Shown here: piece after piece, positions 27,071-35,189 of the stretch
Position numbering within the stretch: the first letter of the stretch is position 1
Layout of the letters: each line of letters begins with the position of its first letter
Origin: Rhodalgimonas zhirmunskyi
GTDB lineage: Bacteria > Pseudomonadota > Alphaproteobacteria > Rhodobacterales > Rhodobacteraceae
Assembly (NCBI GenBank): GCA_030848925.1
Contig: JANFFA010000003.1
Location: 186,001 to 250,000 of the forward strand
Length of the DNA: 64,000 nucleotides
Direction of reading: 5' to 3'
Position numbers and translations under genes: made by a program
The notes under the pieces: generated by a model
What the model was told of the DNA's origin: nothing
Databases searched by the model: none
The model's input: only the letters and a program-made list of their open reading frames with translations

Positions 27071-27454
27071 TCAGAGATAGCCGCGCCACGCAAGAACGCC
27101 CAAGATCACCGCGCCAAGGATCATGAAGTTGAACACCAGCCCCGTGGCAATGCCCAACCAATAGCCCCGACGCCGATCCTGCGGATCGATCGCGCCCAGC
27201 GTATGGCGCAACCGTGCCTCGGCCCGGCGCAGCGCCTTGGGGTCGAGCCGTCGGCGCAGCTTGGGATGCGCGGCCATCGCCTGTGCCTCGGCAATCGTCT
27301 GCGCATCGCGGCGCGCCGCACGCGGCAACATCCGCCCGGCGCGTTTCGCCCGCGCCGCCAGATCGCCGCGCTTCCCGACAGAGCCCAGCTTTTGCGCCAT
27401 CAGGTCCTTCAACCCGTCAACGCGCCGCCCCAGTTTATCCACAGACTCACCCAT
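27071..27454 (-). CDS. Basic protein with C-terminal membrane anchor
   Basis: A 127-aa protein not recognised as a named family. The N-terminal 90 residues are strongly basic and helical (RAKRAGRMLPRAARR, PKLRRRLDPKALRRAEARL), and one membrane helix lies near 100-122 with a short tail. I place the start at ATG 27454, after GGAGGGGG, although the frame is open further. It converges on the SPOR gene and shares its terminator. A perfect DnaA-box sequence (27435-27443) falls within its first codons and is probably coincidental. Confidence 0.7.
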   Translation of the reverse strand: MGESVDKLGRRVDGLKDLMAQKLGSVGKRGDLAARAKRAGRMLPRAARRDAQTIAEAQAMAAHPKLRRRLDPKALRRAEARLRHTLGAIDPQDRRRGYWLGIATGLVFNFMILGAVILGVLAWRGYL

Positions 27455-27551
27455 GCCCCCTCCATACCGCGTCCGCCCCGGGAAAGGAAAGATGCCGGGA
27501 AGGCGAAGCATCCCTCTGGTCCCCGCCCACGCCGCGCGCTATCCATAGCCC

Positions 27552-28313
27552 ATGCTCAACACCATTCTTCACGGCCAGCCCACAGATGAACCCGCCCTGC
27601 TGATCGCCCACGGGCTGTTCGGCTCGGGCCGCAACTGGGGTGTGATCGCAAAGCGCCTTTCCGACACCCGACAGGTAATCGCCGTCGACATGCGCAACCA
27701 CGGCGCCTCGCCCCGGTTTGAACGGCAGCGCTACGAAGATATGGCACAGGATCTGGCCGAGGTGATTGAAGCCCATGGCGGCCCGGTCGATGTGCTGGGC
27801 CATTCGATGGGCGGCAAGGCGGCAATGGCGCTTGCGCTCTCCCGGCCCGATCTGGTCAACCGCCTGATCGTCGCCGATATCGCGCCGGTCGCCTATTCCC
27901 ACAGCCAGATGCACAATGTCGAGGCGATGCAGGCGCTCGACCTGTCACAGGTCGACACCCGCGCAGACGCCGCCGAGGCGCTCTCGAAACTGGTCGAGGA
28001 TCCGGCGCTGGTGCCGTTCTTCCTGCAATCGCTCGATGTGCGCGAAAAGCGATGGCGCCTCAATTTCGAGGCGCTCGCACGGGATATGGATGCGATCCTC
28101 GGCTTTCCCGAGTTCGACACGCACTTCGGCGGCCCCACGCTGTTCCTGACCGGCGCGAATTCGGACTACGTCACGCCCGAACATCGCCCCCGGATCGCCG
28201 CGCTCTTTCCCAAGGCGCGCTTCGTCAAGCTCTCGGGCGCGGGCCACTGGCTACACGCCGACAAGCCCCGCGAATTCGAGGCCGCCCTGCGCGCTTGGCT
28301 GTCTCAGGCCTGA
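27552..28313 (+). CDS. Alpha/beta hydrolase (YbfF-like esterase)
   Basis: A 253-aa alpha/beta-hydrolase. The nucleophile elbow is GHSMGGK, with Ser85; HGLFGSGRNW (20-29) forms the oxyanion region; the acid is probably the Asp in ANSDYVTPEH, and the histidine lies in GAGHWLHAD. The pattern (DMRNHGASP, GHSMGGKAAM) matches YbfF-type acyl-CoA/ester hydrolases. Substrate unknown. It is divergent from the basic anchored protein, with about 97 bp between them. Confidence 0.87.
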   Translation: MLNTILHGQPTDEPALLIAHGLFGSGRNWGVIAKRLSDTRQVIAVDMRNHGASPRFERQRYEDMAQDLAEVIEAHGGPVDVLGHSMGGKAAMALALSRPDLVNRLIVADIAPVAYSHSQMHNVEAMQALDLSQVDTRADAAEALSKLVEDPALVPFFLQSLDVREKRWRLNFEALARDMDAILGFPEFDTHFGGPTLFLTGANSDYVTPEHRPRIAALFPKARFVKLSGAGHWLHADKPREFEAALRAWLSQA

Positions 28314-28342
28314 ACGCCCCACCCAAGCGCGGCGGTTTTCTG

Positions 28343-28525
28343 TCAAAGGTTCGCGATCTGCTTGGCCACATACCAGCTGGCCGGGATCGAGATCAGGTAG
28401 CCCACCAGCGCCGAAATCAGCAGCGGGTTAAGCGTGTCATACCCCATCGTCAAAGCCACGACCATCGCCGACCCGGCAAGCGTTGCCCCAAGGAAGACGT
28501 GAACCACCATAGCCAGTCGAAACAT
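28343..28525 (-). CDS. Small two-helix membrane protein
   Basis: A 60-aa protein made almost entirely of two hydrophobic helices (about 3-26 and 33-57). Relatives in Rhodobacterales are sometimes misnamed 'CTP synthetase', a name the sequence does not support. An AAAGGGA ribosome site precedes the ATG. A near-consensus FNR-type dyad lies about 70 bp upstream, hinting at oxygen-dependent expression. Function unknown. Confidence 0.65.
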   Translation of the reverse strand: MFRLAMVVHVFLGATLAGSAMVVALTMGYDTLNPLLISALVGYLISIPASWYVAKQIANL

Positions 28526-28590
28526 AGTTTTTCCCTTTCACAAGAACCTCAAATCACGCGAGAGATTGCCGTCCTCACGAAAATTTGTCC

Positions 28591-28604
28591 TTGATCTGCG
28601 TCAG
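28591..28604. promoter_or_regulatory. Near-consensus FNR-type dyad
   Basis: TTGAT-CTGC-GTCAG differs by one base from TTGAY-N4-RTCAA. It lies about 70 bp upstream of the small two-helix membrane protein, a plausible activating position. The single mismatch is in the outer base of one half-site. Confidence 0.3.
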
Positions 28605-28666
28605 ATGATGCATCGCCCATTTCAACAGGGATAGGGGGCCGCGCAGGATGTAATCATCAAGCCGGT

Positions 28667-29161
28667 TCAACCCGGCCGCTTCATCCGGGCCATGATGTTG
28701 GTTTTCAGCACGAACTGCTGGTAAAGCGCCCCGGCGATATGCAGCCCGATCAGCACAAGCAGCAGCGCCTTGAGCACCTCGTGCGCATCACCCGCCGCGC
28801 GCACACCGCCATACCACGCCACCAACCCGCTGACCGGCATCGCCAGCATCAAAGCATAAAGCCCCAGATGGGTAAGCCGGGCAATCCATTGCAGCGCGGG
28901 CGGCTCATCCTCGGGCAACGCGGGCGCCCCATGGCGCAGCCGCAGACCAATCCGGATCACGACCAGCCCGAGAATCACACTCCCCATCACGAGATGAACC
29001 CAGAACAACAGCGACAGGTCGGGCTCTGCGCCCCGACCCAGCTGACGCCAAGCGGCCGACATGCCATCCGACGATACAAATTGCACCACAATCAGCGCTA
29101 AGATAAGCCAATGCAGCATGATCTGGGCGCGGGTATAGGGGCGGGCGGGGGTTTGTGCCAT
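28667..29161 (-). CDS. Cytochrome b561 family protein (CybB-like)
   Basis: A 164-aa four-helix di-haem membrane cytochrome that passes electrons between quinol and a partner. Candidate haem-ligand histidines occur in MLHWLIL (helix 1), FWVHLVMG (helix 2), LTHLGLY (helix 3) and DAHEVLK with GLHIAGAL (helix 4). The start ATG 29161 follows AGGAGAG, and the longer open frame upstream has no similarity to the family. It lies downstream of the MarR gene on the same strand, with an operator-like dyad in the gap. Confidence 0.88.
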   Translation of the reverse strand: MAQTPARPYTRAQIMLHWLILALIVVQFVSSDGMSAAWRQLGRGAEPDLSLLFWVHLVMGSVILGLVVIRIGLRLRHGAPALPEDEPPALQWIARLTHLGLYALMLAMPVSGLVAWYGGVRAAGDAHEVLKALLLVLIGLHIAGALYQQFVLKTNIMARMKRPG

Positions 29162-29285
29162 TGCGGGCTCTCCTTGCTGCCGGATTTCAGGGGCGCCAAC
29201 GCAGCGGCACCTCTCCGGTGAAACGGGTTTCAGTACCCGCTCCACCAATATCCGCCGCGAGTAAGCGTTGTGCAAGCCGCCTCAG

Positions 29286-29300
29286 ATATCTCGATATCGA
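29286..29300. promoter_or_regulatory. MarR-type operator candidate upstream of cytochrome b561
   Basis: ATATCTCGATATCGA, containing the perfect 10-bp palindrome TCGATATCGA, resembles operators of MarR-family regulators (TATCTCGATATCGAGATA-like). It is in the 157-bp gap between the MarR gene and the cytochrome b561 gene, about 125-140 bp upstream of the latter. The match is by eye only. Confidence 0.35.
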
Positions 29301-29318
29301 CCGATCCGACGGGAATGC

Positions 29319-29738
29319 TCAGGTCAACCTGCGCAGCAGGCCCAGAAATTGCGCGCGTTCTTCTGGTGAAAGCGGTGCCAATGTCTCGGTGGTGATCTCG
29401 CGGCCCGACGCGTGCAGGTCGTTCAGCATCGCGCGCGCGCTCGCGCTCAGCCGGATCAACATGCGGCGGCGGTCATCCGGGTCGGGCGACACCTCGACCA
29501 GATCCTTCTGGCGCAGCCGGTCGACCACGCCCTTGATCGTGGCCACGTCCATCGCCGCCAACCGGCCCAGCCGGTTCTGCGACAACTCGCCATGCTCGCC
29601 CAGCCGGATCAGCGCCGCGAATTGCATCGCCGTCAGCGCCTCGGGCGACATCGCCTGGAAAATCGCGGCATGGCGCTGCGACGCCAGCCGCAACAGATAG
29701 CCGACCTGTTCGTCGAGGATATATTCATCTTTTGCCAT
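29319..29738 (-). CDS. MarR family transcriptional regulator
   Basis: A 139-aa winged-helix regulator. The helix-turn-helix core is ELSQNRLGRLAAMDVATIKGVVDRL (read as two helices, about 51-75), followed by the wing with DPDDRRRMLIRLS, the diagnostic DxRxxR-type motif. MarR proteins are usually repressors released by small aromatic or oxidant ligands. It begins 26 bp after livF on the same strand, so it may be the last gene of the catabolic/transport array and regulate it, or control cytochrome b561 downstream. Confidence 0.9.
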   Translation of the reverse strand: MAKDEYILDEQVGYLLRLASQRHAAIFQAMSPEALTAMQFAALIRLGEHGELSQNRLGRLAAMDVATIKGVVDRLRQKDLVEVSPDPDDRRRMLIRLSASARAMLNDLHASGREITTETLAPLSPEERAQFLGLLRRLT

Positions 29739-29764
29739 GACTTCAGGTTCTAACGCGTCGCGCG

Positions 29765-30466
29765 TCAGACCGCCAGATATTGCTGGCTCACCTCGGGATG
29801 CGCGTCCAGATCGGCAAAACTGCCCTCGTACCGCAGCGCGCCCTTCTCGATGATGATCGCCCGGTCGGCCACGGCACGTGCGAAATACAGGTTCTGCTCG
29901 GAAATCAGCACCGAAAGCCCCTCGGCCTTCAACTCGGCGATCACCCGCGCCATCTGCTCCACGATCACCGGCGCGATCCCCTCGCTCGGCTCATCCAGCA
30001 AAACCGCACTCGGGTTGCCCATCAACGTGCGCGCGATGGTCAGCATCTGCTGCTCGCCGCCCGACAATTGCTTGCCAAGGTTGCCCTGCCGCTCGGCAAG
30101 GTTGGGAAACAGCTCGAACAGATGCGCCAATGTCCATTCCGGCGCCCCGTCCCGCTTGGGGCGGCGGCCCACTTCAAGGTTCTCCGCCACCGTCAGTTCG
30201 GGAAAAATCCGCCGCTCTTCCGGCACATATCCGATCCCCGCGCGGCAAATCATATGCGGCGGCAGGCGCATCAGGTCGGCCCCGTCATAGCTGATCACAC
30301 CGGTCTTCTGCTCCACCAGCCCCATGATGCACTTCATCGTCGTGCTCTTGCCCGCGCCGTTGCGCCCCAACAGCGCCACCACCTCGTTGCCACCCAGCTC
30401 CAGCGACACCCCGTTCAGGATCTGCGCCCGCCCATAGCGCGCGGTCAGGTTCTCAACCTTCAACAT
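29765..30466 (-). CDS. livF: Branched-chain amino acid-type ABC transporter ATPase LivF
   Basis: One of the two ATPases of a HAAT-family importer, 233 aa. Walker A is GRNGAGKST, the signature LSGGEQQ, and Walker B AVLLDEPSEG; MGLVEQKTG and YVPEERRIFPELTV are typical LivF features. Its ATG overlaps the livG stop by 1 nt (TAATG), showing translational coupling. The genes upstream suggest that the cargo is an N-heterocyclic acid or related compound rather than leucine. Confidence 0.93.
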   Translation of the reverse strand: MLKVENLTARYGRAQILNGVSLELGGNEVVALLGRNGAGKSTTMKCIMGLVEQKTGVISYDGADLMRLPPHMICRAGIGYVPEERRIFPELTVAENLEVGRRPKRDGAPEWTLAHLFELFPNLAERQGNLGKQLSGGEQQMLTIARTLMGNPSAVLLDEPSEGIAPVIVEQMARVIAELKAEGLSVLISEQNLYFARAVADRAIIIEKGALRYEGSFADLDAHPEVSQQYLAV

Positions 30467-31230
30467 TACACACCCTCCGCCGCAAAAACCGTGCCGCCAC
30501 CAAGGTAAACCTCCTGCACCAGCGGGTTCTCCCTGATCTCCGCGCCCGATCCTTCCGCGATCAGCCGCCCCCGGTTCAGCACCAGAATGCGGTGCGCGTG
30601 GGCAAACACCACGTCCATGTCATGCTCGGTGAACAGCACGCTCACCCCGCGCGATTTCACGATCTCACCGGTCAGCGCCATCAGCGCCACCCTCTCGCTC
30701 GGCGCCATCCCGGCGGTCGGCTCATCCATCAGCAAAAGCGCCGGCTCATGCGCCAGCGCAATCGCCAGTTCCAGTCGTTTCAAGTCGCCATAGGCCAACT
30801 CACTGCAAGGCCGCGCCGCCTGATCGCGCATCGACACAAGATCCAGAAGCGCATCCGCCTCGCCCTCGTACATCCGCACGGCGCGGCTCCAGAAATCGAA
30901 CATCCGCTTGTGATGCGAAATCAGCGCCATCTGCACATTCTCGCGCACTGTCATCGACAGGAAGGTCCGGGTGATCTGGAACGTCCGCCCCACCCCCATC
31001 CGCACGATCGCGCGGGGCCGCCGCCCGACCAACTCGCGCCCCTCCAACTTGACCGAGCCTCGGTCGGGCCGCAAATACCCGTTCAGCATGTTGAAACAGG
31101 TGGTCTTGCCTGCCCCGTTCGGCCCGATCAGCGCCAAAAACTCCCCCGCGCCAAGGTCAAACGACACATCCGCCACCGCCTCGACCCCGCCGAAACTCTT
31201 GCTCAGGTCACGCACCTCGAGAACGCTCAT
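30466..31230 (-). CDS. livG: Branched-chain amino acid-type ABC transporter ATPase LivG
   Basis: The second ATPase of the importer, 254 aa. Walker A is GPNGAGKTT, with the LivG-type FNMLNGYLRPDRG, and Walker B LLLMDEPTAGMAP followed by FTEHDMD. The signature region is degenerate (CSELAYGDLKRLE in place of LSGGQ), with LAYGDLKRLELAIAL as commonly seen in LivG subfamilies. The start ATG 31230 is preferred over the longer frame, which runs back into the intergenic repeat. It is 91 bp from the permease stop, with a copy of the hairpin element between. Confidence 0.92.
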   Translation of the reverse strand: MSVLEVRDLSKSFGGVEAVADVSFDLGAGEFLALIGPNGAGKTTCFNMLNGYLRPDRGSVKLEGRELVGRRPRAIVRMGVGRTFQITRTFLSMTVRENVQMALISHHKRMFDFWSRAVRMYEGEADALLDLVSMRDQAARPCSELAYGDLKRLELAIALAHEPALLLMDEPTAGMAPSERVALMALTGEIVKSRGVSVLFTEHDMDVVFAHAHRILVLNRGRLIAEGSGAEIRENPLVQEVYLGGGTVFAAEGV

Positions 31231-31241
31231 GCCCCGCCCCC

Positions 31242-31294
31242 CTGCTTCATCTGACGATAAATATCCCGGGGAGCGCGAGGGGCTGGCCCCTCGC
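31242..31294 (-). repeat. Dispersed intergenic hairpin element, copy 4, inside the liv operon
   Basis: CTGCTTCATCTGAC and AAATATCCCGGGG form the tail, followed by a hairpin, GCGAGGGGC (31275-31283) with GCCCCTCGC (31286-31294). It lies between livMH and livG, so the operon is interrupted by a stem-loop that may lower expression of the ATPase genes relative to the permease. Confidence 0.7.
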
Positions 31295-31321
31295 TCCGCC
31301 GACAAACATGCGCGCAACGCC

Positions 31322-33175
31322 TCATGTCGCATCCCCCCGCCGGATACCCACGGCCCTCAGAAGCCGGTCCACGCCTCCGGCCACGCCATCGGGCGCCACC
31401 AGAACCACGACAAGGATGATCCCGCCAAAGATCACGCGCCAGTAATCCAGCCGCGTCACCCAATCCTCGATCAAGATGAACACGCCCGCGCCCAAGATCG
31501 GCCCGGCCAGCGCGTGAATCCCGCCCAACAGCACCATGATCAGACCATCGACCGATTGCGAAATCCCCAAGACATCCGGGAAAACCGACCCCTTGGAAAA
31601 CACGAACACCACGCCGGCCAACCCGGCAAAGGCCCCCGCCACGGTAAAGCCCATCCACTGGTGCAACTTCACATCCATCCCGATCGCTTCGGCGCGCACC
31701 GCGCTGTCGCGCACCCCGCGAAGGCCATAGCCGAAGGGCGAATGCGCCATCCTGCGCAGCAGGAACATCCCCCCCACGCACAACACCATGGCAAGGTAGA
31801 AATACGCCTTGTCCCCCGAGGCCCAGCCAGCGGGCCAGATGCCAAGGATGCCATCGTCGCCCCCCGTCACCTCGCCCCATTGATAGGTCACACCCCACAG
31901 GATCTGTGCCGCCGCCAGCGTCAGCATGGCAAGGTAGACCCCCGACAGCCGCACACAGAACCAGCCGAACAACAACGCTGCCCCCGCCGCCGCCACCGGC
32001 CCCAGCGCCATAGCGGGCAGCATTGACAGCCCAAGGTATTTCATCCCCATCGCCGCCGCATAAGCCCCGACGCCGAAATAGGCCGCGTGACCAAAGCTGA
32101 CCATGCCACCGATGCCCATCATGAAATGCAACGACACCGCGAACAGCATCGCCACCATCACATCCACCAACAGGATCGAGGTGAAATCCCCCGTCACCGC
32201 CGGTGACGCCGCAAGGATCAGAACGAACGCCGCCAGCACCATCGCACCGCGCCGCGACATCAGGCGCAAGGGCTGCTCCGGCTCTTCCGCGCCGCCTGCC
32301 TCGCTGCCGGGACGCCCGAACAGGCCATAGGGCCGCACGATCAGCACCACCGCCATCACGACGAAGGGCAACACGATGGAAATCTGCGGGAAAATCAGGA
32401 TCGCAAACGCATTCAGGACCGAGATCAGCACCGCCGCCACGAAGGCCCCCGAAACGCTGCCCATGCCTCCGATCACCACCACGACGAAGGCCTCGCCGAT
32501 TACGCTCAAATCCATCTGAAGGCTCACCGCCTCGCGCGGGATCTGCAACGCGCCACCCAGCCCGGCCAAGGCCGAGCCGAGGACAAAAACGGCCGAGAAC
32601 AACCAGCGCTGGTTGACGCCCAGCGCATCCACCATCTCGCGGTCCTGCGTCGCCGCGCGCACCAGAATGCCCCAGCGCGTGCGATGAAACAAAAGCCAGA
32701 TCGCGCCCAAAACCAGCGGCCCGATCACGATCAGCGCAAGGTCATATTCGGGGATCGGCTCACCCAAGATGCGCACCGCCCGGGCAAGCCCCGGCGCACG
32801 CGGGCCCAAAAGGTCCTCCGCGCCCCAGATCGCCAGCGCCGCATCCTGCACGATCAGCACGACACCGAATGTCGCCACCAGTTGGAACAGTTCCGGCGCA
32901 TGATAGATCCGCCGCAGGATCGTCACCTCGACGATCAGGCCCAGAACCCCGACGATCAGCGCCGCCACCAGAAGCGACAGCCAGAACCCGAAAATCCCGC
33001 CGTCCATCCACGTCACAAGGCTATAGGCCAGGTAAGCCCCCACCATGTAGAACGAGCCATGGGCGAAATTCACGATCCGCGTGACTCCGAAGATGATCGA
33101 AAGCCCACAGGCGATCAGGAAAAGCGAAGAAGCATTCGCCAGCCCCGTCAGCAATTGCGCAAGGTAAAATCCCAT
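31322..33175 (-). CDS. Fused LivH-LivM ABC transporter permease
   Basis: A 617-aa fusion of the two permease subunits of a branched-chain amino acid-type importer. Residues 1 to about 290 are LivH-like (GLSIIFGVTRIVNFAHGSFYM, and the EAA-like VVVIGGMGSVSGAFVAA). After a short charged linker (about 290-310), residues about 310-600 are LivM-like (GGMVSFGHAAYFGVGAYAAA, and VLLGGIHALAGPILGA). In most bacteria these are two genes; fused forms are known in Rhodobacterales. The start is the ATG before GFYLAQLL, preceded by GGGGGCAG. It lies 82 bp after the binding-protein gene. Confidence 0.92.
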   Translation of the reverse strand: MGFYLAQLLTGLANASSLFLIACGLSIIFGVTRIVNFAHGSFYMVGAYLAYSLVTWMDGGIFGFWLSLLVAALIVGVLGLIVEVTILRRIYHAPELFQLVATFGVVLIVQDAALAIWGAEDLLGPRAPGLARAVRILGEPIPEYDLALIVIGPLVLGAIWLLFHRTRWGILVRAATQDREMVDALGVNQRWLFSAVFVLGSALAGLGGALQIPREAVSLQMDLSVIGEAFVVVVIGGMGSVSGAFVAAVLISVLNAFAILIFPQISIVLPFVVMAVVLIVRPYGLFGRPGSEAGGAEEPEQPLRLMSRRGAMVLAAFVLILAASPAVTGDFTSILLVDVMVAMLFAVSLHFMMGIGGMVSFGHAAYFGVGAYAAAMGMKYLGLSMLPAMALGPVAAAGAALLFGWFCVRLSGVYLAMLTLAAAQILWGVTYQWGEVTGGDDGILGIWPAGWASGDKAYFYLAMVLCVGGMFLLRRMAHSPFGYGLRGVRDSAVRAEAIGMDVKLHQWMGFTVAGAFAGLAGVVFVFSKGSVFPDVLGISQSVDGLIMVLLGGIHALAGPILGAGVFILIEDWVTRLDYWRVIFGGIILVVVLVAPDGVAGGVDRLLRAVGIRRGDAT

Positions 33176-33257
33176 GTCCCCGTCTGCCCCCAAGAAGCAT
33201 TTGTCATTTTTGTAGGAAATCCGGGGCCGCCCATGCCGCCCCGGATGATATTGCGGC

Positions 33258-34472
33258 TTATTCCGCCGGGCGCAGCTTGGCGGCCTCTTCTTCCGACGGC
33301 AGGTACTTCGCCCCGTCGGCATAGGCCCAGTCGGTCATCGCCGGGGTGCCATCCGCAACGGTCGTCTTGCCGACATAGGCCCCCATGGTCGACTGGTGAT
33401 CGGCAGCCCGGAACATGAACGGTCCGGTCGGCGATGTCGGCACTTCAAGCCCCTCCATCGCGGCCAGAAGCGCGTCGGTGTCTGTGCTGCCCGCCTTTTC
33501 CAGCGCCGCCTTGATCGACAGAACCGAGTTATAACCAACGATCGAGCCGGTCTTCGGCATCTCGCCCCATTTCGCCTGATAGGCTTCGGCAAAGGCCTTG
33601 TGCTCTGGCGTGTCGATCTGTGCCGCCGGATAGCCGGTCACGATCCAGCCCTCGGGCGCTTCCTTGCCCAGCGGATCAAGGTATTCCGGCTCCCCGCTCA
33701 AAAGCGAAACAACCGCCCGATCCTCGAACAGGTAGCGCAGCGAGCCTTCGCGCACGAACTTGGCCAGATCGCCACCGAAGGTCACGTTATAGATCGCGTC
33801 GGGCTTGGCCGATTCCAGCGCGCGCACCGTGCTGCCCGCGTCGATCTTGAACACCGGAGGCCATTGCTCGGCGACGAATTCCACGTCGGGCTGAAGCTTC
33901 GTCAACTCGGACTTGAACGCCTTCACCGCATCCTTGCCATAGGCATAGTTGGGCGCGACCGTGGCCCATTTCTTCTTGCCCAGTTTCGCTGCCTGCTCGG
34001 CCAGCATCGCGGCCTGCATGTGGGTCGAGGGGCGCAGGCGATAGGTGTACTTGTTCCCCTTCGACCACACCAGCGCATCGGTCAGCGGCTCCGAGGCGAT
34101 GAACAGAACCTCTTTCTGCTTGGCGAAATCGCTCACGGCGAGGCCGATGTTGCTCAGGAACGTGCCGAACAGCAAAACCGCCCCGTCCTTCGAAATCATC
34201 TCTTCCGCGATCCGGATCGCCGTCGCGGGATCGCCCGTGTCATCGCGGCTGATCACTTCCAGCATCTTGCCGTTGACGCCACCCGCGGCGTTGATTTGCT
34301 CCACCGCCAGTTCCCAGCCCTTCTTGTAGGGCTCGGTAAAGGCCGGCAGGCGGGTATAGCTGTTGATCTCGCCCAGGATGATCTTGTCCTGCGCGCTCGC
34401 CACGCCGGGCAGCAGGCCCAGCATCGGCAGGGCGGCCATCGCCCCAAGAATTTTCCGTCTCATCGTCTGCAT
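33258..34472 (-). CDS. Periplasmic substrate-binding protein of the Liv-type importer
   Basis: A type I periplasmic binding protein of 404 aa (Peripla_BP_6, LivK-like). The signal peptide is residues 1-28 (VASA-QDK). The mature N-terminus IILGEINSYTRLPAFTEPYKKGWELA and the INAAGGVNGK motif are typical. It carries none of the residue patterns needed to assign leucine, and its place between the DUF1185 genes and the permease makes an aromatic or heterocyclic ligand more likely. The ribosome site is AGGGAG. The gap to the upstream gene is 132 bp. Confidence 0.92.
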   Translation of the reverse strand: MQTMRRKILGAMAALPMLGLLPGVASAQDKIILGEINSYTRLPAFTEPYKKGWELAVEQINAAGGVNGKMLEVISRDDTGDPATAIRIAEEMISKDGAVLLFGTFLSNIGLAVSDFAKQKEVLFIASEPLTDALVWSKGNKYTYRLRPSTHMQAAMLAEQAAKLGKKKWATVAPNYAYGKDAVKAFKSELTKLQPDVEFVAEQWPPVFKIDAGSTVRALESAKPDAIYNVTFGGDLAKFVREGSLRYLFEDRAVVSLLSGEPEYLDPLGKEAPEGWIVTGYPAAQIDTPEHKAFAEAYQAKWGEMPKTGSIVGYNSVLSIKAALEKAGSTDTDALLAAMEGLEVPTSPTGPFMFRAADHQSTMGAYVGKTTVADGTPAMTDWAYADGAKYLPSEEEAAKLRPAE

Positions 34473-34604
34473 CTCGACATCTCCCTGTTCATGTGCAGTC
34501 CTGTTGAATTATGTTCTTGTTATATTTCGTTTTTCTAGGGGAAAATCGGCCCCCAAACCGCCCGCGCCGCCGCGTCGTTCAACGTGTTGGCGCGGCTGTC
34601 TCAT

Positions 34605-35189
34605 TCACCTCAATCCATCCTCGCCCTCGGCCTCGTCCGCCGTCAGGCCACCAACGCGCGGCAAGGGCCGCCCGCTGTCCGTCACGGCCACGGCGACCAT
34701 GATCTCACCGGCGCGCGGCGCATCGTTCAGCATCACTTCGATGCCGTCGAAATGGCTGCGCACGTAAGCCGCATCCTTGTGCCCCAGAGGCACATCCAGA
34801 ACCTGCCCCGGGCTGCCCATCTTTTTCGAGCTCGGCACCAGCGCCGCCCCCTTCTCAACCGCCTTCCTGAGCGGCGCACCCAATTTCGGATGCAGGATCG
34901 CGGCGGCGTGCTCCAATTCGCCCGCCTCGCCCACCATGGCCGATTTGCCATAGCTTTCGGCCTCTTCGGGCTTGATGCCCAAGGCCGCCACGCATTTTTC
35001 GCCCAGCAGGCCACCCAGTTCCGCCCCGATCTCCATCAGCGGCGTCAGGTCCTCTTCATACCGCCCCGCAAAGGGGTTCGCGATCACCGCCACAGCCACC
35101 GCCTTGCGCGTGGGCGGCGAGATTTCCCGCCCCATCTCGCGCCGGGTTTCCTCGACTGTGACCACCAGTTTGCGTATTTCCGCGCTCAT
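34605..35189 (-). CDS. DUF1185 ('amino acid synthesis family') protein, paralogue 2
   Basis: A 194-aa protein of the DUF1185/PF06684 family. Database names such as 'amino acid synthesis' have no experimental basis I know of. Conserved parts shared with its neighbour include VIANPFAGRYEEDLTPL, SYGKSAMVGEAGELEHAAA, VPSSKKMGSPGQVLDVPLGHKDAAYVRSHFD and NDAPRAGEIM. Family structures are, as I recall, of chorismate-mutase-like fold. The start overlaps the upstream paralogue's stop by 4 nt. In this operon a hydrolytic or isomerase step in ring breakdown is a reasonable guess, but it is unproven. Confidence 0.85.
   Translation of the reverse strand: MSAEIRKLVVTVEETRREMGREISPPTRKAVAVAVIANPFAGRYEEDLTPLMEIGAELGGLLGEKCVAALGIKPEEAESYGKSAMVGEAGELEHAAAILHPKLGAPLRKAVEKGAALVPSSKKMGSPGQVLDVPLGHKDAAYVRSHFDGIEVMLNDAPRAGEIMVAVAVTDSGRPLPRVGGLTADEAEGEDGLR

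Noticed and set aside
27435-27443. A perfect DnaA box in the basic anchored-protein gene
   Set aside because: It falls within codons for SVDK at the start of the gene and is single, so coding coincidence is the simpler view.
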